Shown here: positions 1-10,814 of the stretch, piece by piece | Numbering within the stretch: the first letter of the stretch is position 1 | Layout of the letters: each line of letters opens with the position of its first letter | NCBI GenBank assembly: GCA_032718475.1 | Contig: JAUCBJ010004319.1 | Span: forward strand, 1 to 64,000 | Origin: Nemertoderma westbladi | Lineage: Eukaryota; Xenacoelomorpha; Nemertodermatida; Nemertodermatidae | Direction: 5' to 3' | Length of the DNA: 64,000 bases | Notes under the pieces: model-generated | What the model was told of the DNA's origin: nothing | Database searches by the model: none | What the model saw: the letters and a program-made list of their open reading frames with translations, nothing else | Made by a program: the position numbers and the translations under genes

Positions 1-370
1 ATTATTTCAGGCTCATCTACTATAGTAGGGAGTCTTTCTACTCTAATAATTTGGTCTGTAGGCTCAGGAATACTTAAATCTACACTAGCTAGTTGCCTTC
101 TCACAGCCGGAGGCAAATTAGGCAATTTCTGTCGGTGCAGCGCCCTTCTACGTCCGCTGGAACGAGATTTATTTCCTCTACCTTCAGGATCTGTTGTATC
201 GCCTTCATCAGAGGATGTAAATCCCTGTCTCCTGGGAGTAGATCGACTTAGCAGCTGCATCTGAGTAGCTGTTCTCTGTTTATTTAAGTAATCTTGCTTC
301 ACTTGAAGATTTTCCAACTCTAGTTGGGCTGTCTCTTCAGATGCCTTCCGTTCTGCTTCTACCACTGCCT
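1..370 (-). pseudogene. BEL/Pao-like element copy A, gag-region fragment (runs off the window)
   Basis: Reading on the minus strand from about 370 down to base 1 there is one open frame. It matches, residue by residue with substitutions, the region 61006-61370 of the second copy of this element (for example SRSTPRRQ, PAVRRQL and TIVDEPEI are shared). It encodes a charged, low-complexity part of the gag-like protein with no recognised domain. The frame continues past base 1. Copy A has a sense codon (GAA) where copy B has a TAA stop at 61361-61363. At about 365-375 the homology jumps straight to the leader (equivalent to 63690 onward), so the roughly 2.3 kb holding the first 449-codon frame is missing here. 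This is a deletion derivative, and no start codon for this fragment can be assigned. Confidence 0.8.
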
Positions 371-1303
371 CTGTGTCCTTACCTAGAAGTTAATTACCGC
401 AGCCAACCAGAGCTAACGTGCCTATTAACCACTTTACAACACAAATATACTGCCTACACACTAAATTACTTTCGGAAAGTACTGTACTCTAAACCCTAAA
501 TTAGGTACAAGTACTTATACAACAAATAACCAGCAGTTAAATATACTTGAACAGCCAAAAGAACCACGGTATCTGCTGGAGTGACCGGAGCACAAAATCA
601 CCAGTCTTTACCTACGCCAAGCAGCCCTGATGTAGTACCGGGGTTAATTTAACTATAACGGTATGTATAACAAGCACAATTACTGTAGGAATGAACTTGG
701 GGGGTTGGTGGTTGCGAATACTCGCATAGACTCTGAATAATAAATATTACGCTACCCGTGCAGACTATACAAACAAAATACAGACCAAATGCTGGCAGAC
801 TACTGTCAAGCCCAAATAAACTACAGTATATGCAGACTCCGAAATGGTTAGTTAGTAGGCGTTCTAACCCAGTAGTATGACTTATTCTTTCGGGGGGATT
901 TACCTTACAGCACTGGATGCCCCCACCTTCCTAACTAGCACTTTATCGGACAGACACTCTACACACACTGCAATCGCTTCAGACCTAACAATAGTTAGAC
1001 AACAATCCGGCCTACAAATTATTTATACAATCTGAGCAGGCTTACACGCCTTCTGCTCAATATTACACTTACAGATAAATAAAACTGACAGAAATAAGTA
1101 AACCATACAAAGGACTAAGGGGTGATCAATCCCTAATCCCCTAACAGCCTACAATATACAATATTTCACAATCGAAATAATACTGGTACCTGTACTGCTG
1201 TTAGTACCGGTTCGGGTGGTTAGGTAGTTAGGCCTACAGGTTTCCGTCCGACCGGTACATTCGAATTTATTGCCTACGTGCAATCAAGAATGAAAACTAT
1301 TAA
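371..1303 (-). mobile_element. Untranslated leader of BEL/Pao-like copy A
   Basis: The stretch from about 375 matches the leader of copy B (63688 to the window end) almost base for base, as far as copy B is visible. It lies between the 5' LTR (1304-2439, minus orientation) and the gag fragment. I see no open frame of note. Directly after the LTR end on the minus strand there is no TGG-type primer-binding site that I can recognise, so the primer tRNA is unknown. Confidence 0.7.
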
Positions 1304-2439
1304 TGTTCGCGCTTTTAGACTTTTAGCAGTTTAACCTGCCAAATAAATCGACTTTAGCCTAGATCAATTATTTAGTGTACTGAAGTTACATCAGCCGAAG
1401 CCAGTCTGTGCGCGATCATTCACCCACAGTTAAGGGAGACTGGATTCGGATGCTTTGATAGTGATTGCGGTGCAGACCTACTGTATTATTCGATTGATCG
1501 TTACTATATAATCTCTGACAATATATTTACTTTCGGGGAAATATTAACAGTTCCTTTAGGACGTGGCGCTTTAGGTATAAAAACAGAGTTATGACTTATA
1601 CTAATCACAACTAGATGGCCAAAGAGTTTCGTAAAAAGCGCATTCTTTAGGAGATGCTTTATTAACCTTCACACTACTTCACACGACTTCACACTACTTC
1701 ACACTACTTCGCACTGATCTGCCGACCGTCACTGAATTTGATCATATATAAGGAGGATCGCAACTGACACATGTAGGGATTATGAAATAGCATTTAATTC
1801 ACACAAAAACCACTATAATGTAAGTCGCAGTTGCTACCGGTAAACCTGTTCCTCTCACCTTCAGTAATCAAGAAGATTGGGGGTTTTATGATTATTCATC
1901 GGTATTCTCCAAATATATCAGCAATATACAATTAACATAACACCAATTTATAACAGACAGTATGTTATAACAGACAGACAGTGAACAGTCAGTATGTGTT
2001 ACTTATGCAGTGTTCCATGTGCAGCAATGTTGAATTGTAGAATGACAAGGAGTATGATTCAGTGCTCCAGGTTAATAGTTTTACGTTCTTGTAATCAAAG
2101 CCATCAGATGTTTCGGCCAAAGTCTGAAACTTCCACAACAGAAGTACAGAAGATTTCTAAACCGGTTTTCTGGCTCAGAAAGGTAAACAAAGACCGTATT
2201 GCATTGCGCGGTTTTCCATAGGCCCCTGTTCAACAAAAAGTGAAAATCGCTCTGATTGGCTGAGCAGAACAAAGAGGTTCCACGTCTACAGGAAATCAGC
2301 TGACAGATTTCGTCATCTGAGCTCCAATCTTTTAGAGTATTATGCGCATTGCGGAAAAACGACTTGTTATGTCCGCTAAAGCACCTACACCGTGCATTGC
2401 GGGGAAAAATGACTTGTTATGTCCGCAAAAGCTTTTACA
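1304..2439 (-). repeat. Long terminal repeat (5' LTR) of BEL/Pao-like copy A
   Basis: This 1136-bp block is repeated at 53538-54719 with scattered differences and small indels, and both copies have matching ends. Read on the minus strand the block starts TGTAAAAGCTTTTGCGG and ends GCGCGAACA, giving TGT...ACA termini as expected for an LTR. In the minus orientation it lies upstream of the leader and gag fragment, so it is the 5' LTR. A TATATA-like sequence (about 1743-1752) and an AATAAA on the minus strand (about 1656-1662) are candidate promoter and polyadenylation signals. Short CACACTACTT repeats occur at 1670-1715. The other end of this element is outside the window, so the target duplication cannot be tested. 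Confidence 0.8.
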
Positions 2440-5400
2440 CTACTGTTCTACTGGCAGACAGGTAGGCCTACATCCTACAAGCTTTAACAACAGTCTGACA
2501 GTGAACATTCCGGAATAATGTTTCATTTTCAATGTAAGGCCAGAAGGCAGTAAGGCATGTCGGTCTCGGTACCACTGTCAGACAGTAGCAAGGACTTATA
2601 CTGTACGCAATGACAAAGGTGGCATTGACTCATGGCCTGCTCTACTAACTAAATACTGTATCCTCCAACTCACTGCACTGTTACAGTTACGGTACTCAAT
2701 ATTTAGATATTGATAGGAAGACAACAGCGGTAGCAACATTAATAATTGCTCAAAATGTTTCACATCTTCTACATACTGTACAATAGTAAGTAGGCCTACT
2801 GGTCGACTTTGTACAGTAACGCTTTCAAATAACGTCCTTATTGGATCCTAAATGGAAATAAATAACCTTTAAGATATCTCTTGGAATTTGCTTAATGTAA
2901 GTCTACCTACTGTATTTATTTTTTACGCAAATTGTGTTATACTGTACAGTTCTGTAAAGTTGATGTTCTGGTAAGTATTCAAAGGTTATCACTTAGACTT
3001 GTGAGAATAGATGGCACAAAATTGTTTAACCTAATTTAGCGATAAGACTGAATTATTAATACGGCCCCCTTAACCCAGCAACCCCCTCCCTTTCCGCTAA
3101 TTTTTAAAAATCTTTATGCTATCGGTAAAACTTTGAAATATAGATAGGCTGTATGTACTCCCATTTTCAGGTAGGTGGGAGAAATTAACTTTCTCACTTA
3201 CTTTGCAAGCATTTCCAAAAAGTGTTTCCTCAATATTGCACCGTTTGTAAAATCAAGAGTAAAATAAGAAGCAAGAAGTAAAATCAATTTATGCTGCTTA
3301 GTTGGTGCAGCAGTCTGACTGCCCTGGCATATTGGCATGGCATTAGTTGCATTTCCTCTGAAGCTTTGCGTGGCCATTTATTTGGTACGCAGCAAACTTC
3401 GGCCGGAGAAAGCTTCGCCCTCAAAATGAGTGTTAGCAACATCGTTTACTGTATTGTTTTGGTTCGAAAAAGTCGTCTCTGTAACCTGCCGTCTATGTAA
3501 CCTGCTCATGTCCCCCAATCGGGCGAAGAATGGACGCGGGCGAAGATGGCGCCAAACCATTTATTTACTCAATATTCTTTAAATACAAAATTATTTACAT
3601 AATTGATTGAAAAAGTAGCACTTCTCATAGTTGTGACCCGAGTGTATTTTTATACCGAGCGAGCGGAGCGAGGGAGGTTTACATAAATATGTACAGTATA
3701 AACGCTGTTATCAGAATAGTGTCCTTTTCACACAATGGCTGTACTGTATGGCGTACTGCGCGTACTTCATTTTGTAACATTATGTCAAATTATCGGCGTT
3801 TTGAACGATTAATAATTATATATTGTAAAGTTTACTGTTTAGTATGAAAAGTAAAATTCATATCCTTTTAAGAAATTGCTTGCAGTTATTGTAACAACTG
3901 TATGGTAAATAATCTTACACTTACAGTAGAATAGGGCTATCATCGATGGAGAACACTCAATACATTTATAAGTTTATTGTTATTACGTTAGTGAATACTT
4001 TGCAGCGTTCCGTCGTATAGGCCGCAACGCTGTAAAACAGGTAGTTTGCGGCGTTGCGAAAAACGCTGATAAGTTGGCATAATAATATAACAAAATACAT
4101 AATGTTCTAGAATGTTTTGTATGTACGATGGCAGAGGTACGATAATGAAAATGGTGTGAATGGGCGTCGCCTGAGTCCTGAGTGCATTGGAGTGAGTATC
4201 ACAAAACGATAGATCAATCTCATGGATACGTTAACCTGACCATTCTGTCAAATTTCCTTCAGCTGGGTCACAGAATGTTGAATAATCTATCTATAATATT
4301 CGCCTGTACTACCATATTAAGCAAAAACCCGTATGAGTGGATCATCTTCACGGCCTAACTTTAGTGATACCCGAGCCGTAAAATATGTCTTCCGAATGAA
4401 GAAAAAGAGCAACAATGATTAATAATTCAACAATAATTAAACTGATTAGGCCCTACAGAAGTTATACTGTAGTCAGTCAACCTCAAATAAACATCAACAA
4501 TGTTCGGTCAATTTAGATAGAGAAATAAAATAAAAACTTTTTAAATTACCTTTATTACTTATGATTATTTCCGCTAATATATTGTGTGTTTTTTAAACAG
4601 ACTGACAGAGGCCGTAATAAATACTATTTATATTATCCCCCAAAAATTCCATGCCCCATTTTCTTCACTCTCCCACAAACAAAACCCTTTTAGAATTGTT
4701 AACCTTCTCAGGGAGACAACACATTTATTGAACTGTTATTTGTTATTTTGTATTGTACGGATATTTTGTACTTGAAATTAGAATGTTTTAACACCTCCTT
4801 ACCAGTATGCCTCAGCCGGTAGGACAGTACAGCTTGCCAGTCCTGAGCCAGTGAGCACTACACGCTACAGTCAGACAGTATGCAGTACCTGCTGACCTGA
4901 GTCAGTACAGCAATGCAATACAACAGTAGCCTACAGGCTGACTCTGACAGTGCAGCAGTAGCAGAGTAGTGCAGTAGGCTAGTGTACACGAAAGTTGTTG
5001 TAATACTGCTTCCTGACTATTGATGTCTACTGATGACTACCGGTGCCGGTACTGGACTGACCGTATCGGCGTATCCTATGACGAGCTGTAGTGCCCTGCA
5101 GTGCAGCAGTTTCAGAGTTTGGAAAAGTAATTACAGAATTTCGTTAATGGGGTAGACGACTCGGAAATTTTTTTTAGAGTTTTCGTTAGTTTCATCAGTT
5201 CATGTGAAATAGCATTTGTCAGTCGGTGAGAAGTCAAAAATTGGACATGGACTTGAGTCCAAAATTGGACTTCGACTCCAGTTCAAGTCCAAAATTGGAC
5301 TTCTGTGAGTCCAATATTGGACTTCAAATCAGCCAATTGTTCCAGGGCCTTGGGTAATCTGGTAATTGCAGAATTGGATAGGGCGGGATTTTTTTTAATT

Positions 5401-5677
5401 GAAAATATATCAAAAAATAAGAGTTTTGAACAGGGGGACCTGAAATTCACCAGGGTGAACTTTTTTACTGTTTTATAAGGCTTTGAATTTTTACAAAAGT
5501 CCAATAGGCTATTGGACTTTAAGTCCAATTTTGGACGTGACATTGAGAATCAAACTTAAAGGCTGAAAGGTATATGAAGCATGACAGATGAGAGACAGCC
5601 AGACAGCTATTAAGTTATGGAACGTTACCTTTGCCAGTTCAGCAGTTTGCAGCTCTCTGTATGTATCTTCAGTCTGT
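2440..5677. other. Gene-free AT-rich DNA with minor simple repeats
   Basis: No gene is supported here: the open frames are short (under 75 codons) and show no recognisable protein. Local features are a CAGT/CTGA-rich simple stretch (about 4800-5110) and a cluster of short inverted or tandem copies of AGTCCAAAATTGGACTT (about 5235-5535), which is itself near-palindromic. A GAGCGAGCGGAGCGAGG motif occurs at about 3656-3675. Confidence 0.6.
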
Positions 5678-6057
5678 CAGTGTACACGGGTCCGTCTAAA
5701 AGCCACATCGGACCCAATCGGTACCACATCGGACCAAATCGGACCACATCGGACCACATCGGGGCCACATCGGACCACATCGGGGCCACATCGGAGCCAC
5801 ATCGGCCACAAAATAGCAATTTAGGATGTAAATAACAAGTTCCAGCACCAACTGACCAAACTCGTATCAGTAATTCAGTAATTGTTAGTCTTTCTGACAA
5901 CAGGTCAGGCTGGTAACCGGTACTGCACTGCAGTAGGTACTAGATACTAGAATATCTAATGCAGAGACTATTGCCCCTATTTATACAGTACTGTACCCGT
6001 CTGCAGGTATACACAATGAGCTTGGCAGTTATTGTATTTGTATATAATTATACTATA

Positions 6058-7137
6058 GGGTAGGGTACCCCAATTCCGGACAGAATTTCGATTTTTCCTT
6101 TATTGTAGCTCAACCATAGTTTATTCCAATCAAAAGATGACTCTAACAGTACAGGACATTATCCTACATCAAAATAAAATCTTAACATTGAGTGCCCAGC
6201 GCCATCTAATGGGCGCAAATGGGCACTTTTTTTTACAAGATTGGGTTGTCCGGTATTTGGGCAGGTGCCCAATTTCCGGACAGAGTATAAATTTGTCTCT
6301 GCCTATGTCTGTTTGCTATACAAATCTATAGTTTACATTATAGAAAGGTGCCTAAAACCCGAATACATGTATCACCATGCTGCCAGGGGGTGGGGGGTCT
6401 GTTCACTTGTCTACCTGTTTGTTTGTCTGTCTTTCCACCACTTAAAAACACTAGTTCATGAAAGTCAGAATTCATACAATTTTCCGATTTGCACAACTTT
6501 TTTTTGTTTTGAATTTCTAAGCAAGCACAATTCGTTAATGTCAATAATTTGTAAACCAACCTGTCATTTGTCTGTCTGTTCGTTTGTCTGTTTGTTCGTT
6601 TTTCTGTCTAGCCATTTCTATGCTGTATAATTTCTATTTTCTATTAAATTATATTTATCATTTCTATTAAATTTCTATGCAGTTGAAATTCTAAGCAAAC
6701 ACAATTTGTTAATGTCAGAATGTCAATAATTTGTAAACCAACCTGTCATTTGTCTGTCTGTTCGTTTGTCTGTCTGTTCGTTTTTCTGTCTAGCCATTTC
6801 TATGCTGTATAATTTCTATTTTCTATTAAATTATATTTATCATTTCTATTAAATTTCTATGCAGTTGAATTTCTAAGCAAACACAATTTGTTAATGTCAG
6901 AATGTCAATAATTTGTAAACAAACCTGTCATTTGTCTGTCTGTTCGTTTGTCTGTCTAATCAATTCAGTAATAAAAGTAATGCAATGCAGTACAGAGTAC
7001 AGACAGACAGACACGTTACAGAAAAACCGCAGAATTCTTAATTTTCGTGGTACAAATTTGTGTTGAATAAGTGGTTTGTCCGGAATTTGAGTAGGTTGTC
7101 CGGAATTTGCAATGTCCGGAATTGGGGTACCTTACCC
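6058..7137. mobile_element. Non-autonomous TA-target DNA transposon inserted in the foldback arm
   Basis: The ends are inverted repeats: both read GGGTA(G/A)GG and then TACCCCAATTCCGGACA inward, about 25 bp. They are flanked by TA on each side (6056-6057 and 7138-7139). The other foldback arm (around 13360-13390) has the same flanking sequence with a single TA and no insertion, so the empty site confirms both the boundaries and the TA duplication. Extra copies of the CCGGAATT-type end motif lie just inside both ends (near 6265 and 7077-7125), likely transposase-binding sites. No transposase is encoded. TA duplication fits the Tc1/mariner or related groups, but the family is not determined. 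Confidence 0.85.
6455..6960. repeat. Internal ~215-bp tandem repeat of the TA element
   Basis: About two and a half copies of a unit containing TTTCTAAGCA, GTCTGTCTGTTCG and CTATTTTCTATTAAATTA follow one another at roughly 215-bp spacing (for example CAACCTGTCATTTGTCTG near 6558, 6739 and, with one change, 6922). It accounts for the otherwise odd long frame here and is not a gene. Confidence 0.7.
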
Positions 7138-7298
7138 TACTATACTCATACTATACTATACTATACTATACTATACTGACTGACTGATATATAACACATG
7201 CACTAGAGACAATCTTCAGTTCTCCAGTCTGCGGAAGGGAAGGCAAGAAGTTTGAAAGAGAAAACGTTATCAATGCATTGTTTGAAATAATTTGAAAC

Positions 7299-7526
7299 GG
7301 GGGGGGGGGGGGGGGGGGGAACTGGACGCAAATCCCATCTTGGCGAATTAATGTCCCGCCTCAATGTTATATTCTCAATTTAGGGAAAGGAGCAGGTTGC
7401 AGTGGCACGTTATATTAACCAAAACAATAAACTAAACACAATTATTATTTTTGATATTAATCATCTGTTATTTGCGTCGAATTTCCCCTGGAGAGGGAGG
7501 AATGTTTATTGCGTCCAGTTCCCCCC
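7299..7526. mobile_element. Poly-G/poly-C-ended inverted-repeat module, copy 1
   Basis: The module starts with 21 G residues (7299-7319) followed by AACTGGACGCAA, and ends TTGCGTCCAGTT followed by six C. The ends are therefore inverted repeats that include the homopolymer. Related modules lie at 10450-10691, 12985-13210 (opposite strand) and, diverged, at 33968-34165. The length of about 230 bp, the lack of coding capacity and the inverted termini suggest a MITE-like element. No target duplication was recognised. Confidence 0.6.
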
Positions 7527-7989
7527 AAGTTCCAAGCCAGACTCAAAAGGTACCAGCCCGGACCAAAGCTACTGGTCGCAATCAGCACCGATGTGGCTCC
7601 GATGTGGCACCAATTTGGTCCGAATTGGTAGTGATTTTCTTATTATTTTGGTTAATGCAACATACATGTAACTGTAAGCGTAACGTGTTATTTTACTTTA
7701 GTTTGTTTTATTTATTTATGTTTATTAATTTGGCATAATGATATAATGTAATACCAAAAAAATTACCAACATCTAGGAGGAGAAGAGTGTTTTGTACGCT
7801 TGATGACAATTGAATTCCCAATAGACTGTATGGTTTAAGAATTGCATGGAGTTTTATAACCGAACATCTAATTGTCAATCGAAAGAGACATTGTAGTAAC
7901 ACGATATGCGATCCGAGGATTCAATCATGCAACATATTCTTCCACCAATCGGAATGGACTGTGTGGAGTCGTCTGGGATCTCTGGATCA

Positions 7990-8375
7990 TGTGCGGTACC
8001 GATTAGGTCTGACTGGGTCTGATGTGGTAGCGATTAGGTTCGATGTGAACCCGATTGGGTCCGATGTGGTACCGATTTGGTCTGATGTGGTACCCATTTG
8101 GTCCAATGTGGTACCCATATGGTCCGATATGTTACCCATTTGATCCGATGTGGTACCGATTTGGTCCAATGTGGTTCCGATTTGGTCCGATGTGGTACCG
8201 ATGTGGTACCGATTGGGTCCGATGTGGTACCGATTGGGTCCGATGTGGTACCCATAAGGTCCGATGTGATACCGATTTGGTCCGATTTGGTACCGATTGG
8301 GTCCGATGTGGTGCCGATTTGTTCCAATGTGGTACCAATGTGGTACCGATTGGGTCCGATGTGGCTTTTAGACGG
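7990..8375 (-). repeat. 21-bp tandem array, left arm
   Basis: Roughly 18 degenerate copies of a 21-bp unit (on the minus strand core GGTACCACATCGGACC) run head to tail. Variants replace CCCAAT by AAAT, CATAT or CTTAT between cores. Long open frames in all six phases are a by-product of the 7-codon period and are not genes. Confidence 0.85.
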
Positions 8376-8383
8376 ACTTTTCA

Positions 8384-8935
8384 TCCACCCCTAATAACGC
8401 TTAGTGTTCTGTTCAGTTGCCGCACAGACCATCCATCCACCCCTAATAACGGTTAGTGTTCTGTTCAGTTGCCGCACAGACCATCCACCCCTAATAACGG
8501 TTAGTGTTCTGTTCAGTTGCCGCACAGACCATTCATCCACCCCTAATAACGGTTCGTGTTCTGTTTAGTTGCCGCACAGACCATCCACCCCTAATAACGG
8601 TTAGTGTTCTGTTCAGTTGCCGCACAGACCATTCATCCACCCCTAATAACGGTTAGTGTTCTGTTCAGTTGCCGCACAGACCATCCACCCCTAATAACGG
8701 TTAGTGTTCTGTTCAGTTGCCGCACAGACCATTCATCCACCCCTAATAACGGTTAGTGTTCTGTTCAGTTGCCGCACAGACCATTCATCCACCCCTAATA
8801 ACGCTTAGTGTTCTGTTCAGTTGCCGCACAGACCATCCATTCCACCCTAATAAAGGTCAGTGTTCTGTTCAGTTGCCGCACAGACCATCCATCCACCCCT
8901 AAAAATGGTTAGTGTTCTGTTCAGAGGCTTCCACT
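8384..8935 (+). repeat. 48-56-bp tandem array in the centre of the foldback element
   Basis: Eleven head-to-tail copies of a unit containing CACCCCTAATAACGGTTAG, TGTTCTGTTCAGTTG and CCGCACAGACC. Unit length alternates between about 48 and 52-56 bp through insertion of CATT or CATC before the CACCCC block. The last two copies are diverged (8840-8935). The array lies immediately inside the left arm. Confidence 0.85.
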
Positions 8936-9409
8936 CAAATGCCTGCTTAAATAGGTGGTTCGCAGATATTCGCAGGTGGATAGGGAGTCGAAATGGTTCA
9001 TGTAAAGAATAACATACTGCATTATAATAATTGGGAAATGAAACTATAAAAAGTAACTATAATAATTTGTACAGTAGTAAGTCTAGGGCCCTGCCATACT
9101 ATGCTAATCGATGTCGTATACTATACTGTATGTCTCTGTGACGGGTGCGACCCGGCACACAATAGAAGCATCTCAATAATCGAAACATTGCTTCTATGAT
9201 ACGAAAATATACACTGCTACATAAGCTTTTGTAAGCAAAATACTCATACTGTAAATAAATATACAGTACTGTAAATCCAAGATAAAGTGTGCAATAGCAA
9301 TGCAACAGTTGTCTCGTTTGCCAAGAACATTGACAGAGTCTAGGATCAGCTAAGTTGCCTAAGTTTGCCATGGTTTAAGACAATCTTGGTCGTTTTTGTG
9401 GTCATTCAA

Positions 9410-9550
9410 GGTCGATAAAATGCGGACCAGTTGACTTACTTGGAGCAAAACTTGGGAAAGGAGAAGCGCCCACCCACCCCCACCTTCGGGTTGCAGCAAT
9501 TGAAAGAGGAGAATTCGGGACGCCTCCATCCTCGGCCGACTGTTAGCTTG
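9410..9550 (+). mobile_element. SINE body fragment (family also at 32091-32331)
   Basis: The stretch AACTTGGGAAAGGAG, GCGCCCACC, TTCGGGTTGCAGCAATTGA and CGGCCGACTGTTAG aligns in order with the body of the tRNA-headed SINE at 32091-32331 (opposite orientation there). The tRNA-like head is absent here, so this is a partial copy. Confidence 0.6.
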
Positions 9551-9594
9551 ATATTCTATACAGTAGTGTATCTTCATTGAGTTCATTCCGTTTG

Positions 9595-9650
9595 GATTAT
9601 TGCTTAGAGAGCTACTACTACGATCGGCATGCTGCATTGCAGCTGCATTA
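9595..9650 (-). mobile_element. Fragment of LINE 3' end
   Basis: On the minus strand ATGCAGCTGCAATGCAGC, GCCGATCGTAGTAGTAG matches the sequence just after the LINE stop codon at 29187-29225 with one or two changes. It is a short relic of the same 3' untranslated region, next to the SINE fragment. Confidence 0.5.
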
Positions 9651-9811
9651 TATATATTACATATATATTAAGAATGCTGTTCAGGTTTGTCGACAGAATT
9701 GCCCCGCCACAACTCCCTTTCACCCATGACATTTGTGTAATGGATTTCTCGTGCTCCTTGGCACGATAAGCTCATAAAACGGATTTGAATCTCAAAAAGG
9801 TTCCAGGTTTT

Positions 9812-9838
9812 ACTAAGCGAGGCTTTACCTCGCTTAGT
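9812..9838. other. Perfect hairpin (11-bp stem, 5-nt loop)
   Basis: ACTAAGCGAGG, loop CTTTA, CCTCGCTTAGT is a perfect inverted repeat. It stands in the foldback centre with no recognisable gene around it. A CTAA lies 15 nt downstream. Hairpin plus CTRR is a Helitron 3'-end hallmark, but no other Helitron feature is visible. Confidence 0.5.
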
Positions 9839-9849
9839 GTTTTGGTTTT

Positions 9850-10449
9850 CCGGCTAACGTAAAATATTTTCCGCTAGAACATGGTCCTTCAATGACTTGT
9901 TATTTACGGACATCCACAACATTTTAGTATAGTACAAAAACACAGTGATTTTCTGTTCTTCCCAAGTAGTACTGTATATTGCTTCCTTCTGACATATAAA
10001 AAATAGTGTACTGTAACACCATAGAAAAACCTCTGGGATGAGGAAAAGGTAGAAACCGGGTGCTTTGGGTCCGTTTAGCGAAGTATACATTATGGGACAA
10101 ATCCAAGTTCAATAAAGTAAAAATTAAATAATAATGAATGACCAGGACGTAGGAACCATTATTAACATACTTTTGTGAAAGTATCACTTACACACAATAA
10201 AATCCATCAACATAGTTTAATATTAACTTAACATACAGTATACACGATATAAAACAAGTCCAATATCAATTAATTACAATATTAGTAAATATGTACTGAA
10301 AGTATGCAATATACTGATATACAATGTAAAATAAGTACCTAGAATAGTGATCGTAAAATACACAAAATAAATTAAAATAAGTGTGTAGGATAGATAATGA
10401 TATGTATTTGTACCAATGTATCAATGCATTGTTTGAAATAATTTGAAAC
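9850..10449. other. Gene-free centre of the foldback element
   Basis: AT-rich DNA with two overlapping short minus-strand frames and no recognisable protein. From 10412 the sequence is a further copy of the 7268-7298 flank that leads into the poly-G module. Confidence 0.5.
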
Positions 10450-10691
10450 GGGGGGGGGGGGGGGGGGGGGGGGGGCTGGACGCAAATCCCATCTTGGCGA
10501 ATTAATATCCCGCCTCAATGTTATATTCCCAATTTAGGGAAATGAGCAGGTTGCAGTGGCACGTTATATTAACCAAAACAATAAACAACACACAATTATT
10601 ATTTTTGATATTAATCATCTGTTATTTGCGTCGAATTTCCCCTGGAGAGGGAGGAATGTTTATTGCGTCCAGTTCCCCCCCCCCCCCCCCC
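10450..10691. mobile_element. Poly-G/poly-C-ended module, copy 2
   Basis: It begins with 26 G (10450-10475), then CTGGACGCAAATCCCATC, and ends GCGTCCAGTT followed by 17 C. The inside is nearly identical to 7320-7520. The poly-C end is the point at which similarity to the other copies stops, so the homopolymer seems to be a true terminus. Confidence 0.6.
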
Positions 10692-10814
10692 TATCTGAAT
10701 AATTTTGAGCTGAGCAAATATGTAGTACCACACCTTTGGCTGAGAGTTAGTGAAGCCTTTGATGCTGTTATTCTGATGTTCTGTTATCTGGTTATGTTCC
10801 AACTTTAAACGTTA

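Larger units (their letters stand above)
5678..8375 (+). repeat. Left inverted arm of the foldback element
   Basis: Segments in order: a 21-bp-type array (5698-5815), a unique spacer (5816-6055), the inserted TA element (6056-7139), a CTATA pentamer run (7139-7180), a module starting with poly-G (7299-7526), a short CCGATGTGG block (7580-7620), a spacer (7640-7990) and a 21-bp array in the opposite orientation (about 7990-8370). All except the insertion are found reverse-complemented in 11460-13755. Open frames across the arrays exist only because 21 is a multiple of 3. Confidence 0.8.

Noticed and set aside
6241-6630. 129-codon plus-strand frame in the TA element
   Set aside because: It runs through the internal TGTCTGTCTG repeat, has no domain and is not matched by a conserved frame. 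The element is non-coding.
9812-9860. Helitron 3' end (hairpin plus CTAA)
   Set aside because: The base after CTAA is not T, there is no matching 5' TC end and no Rep/helicase homology. Only the hairpin is reported.
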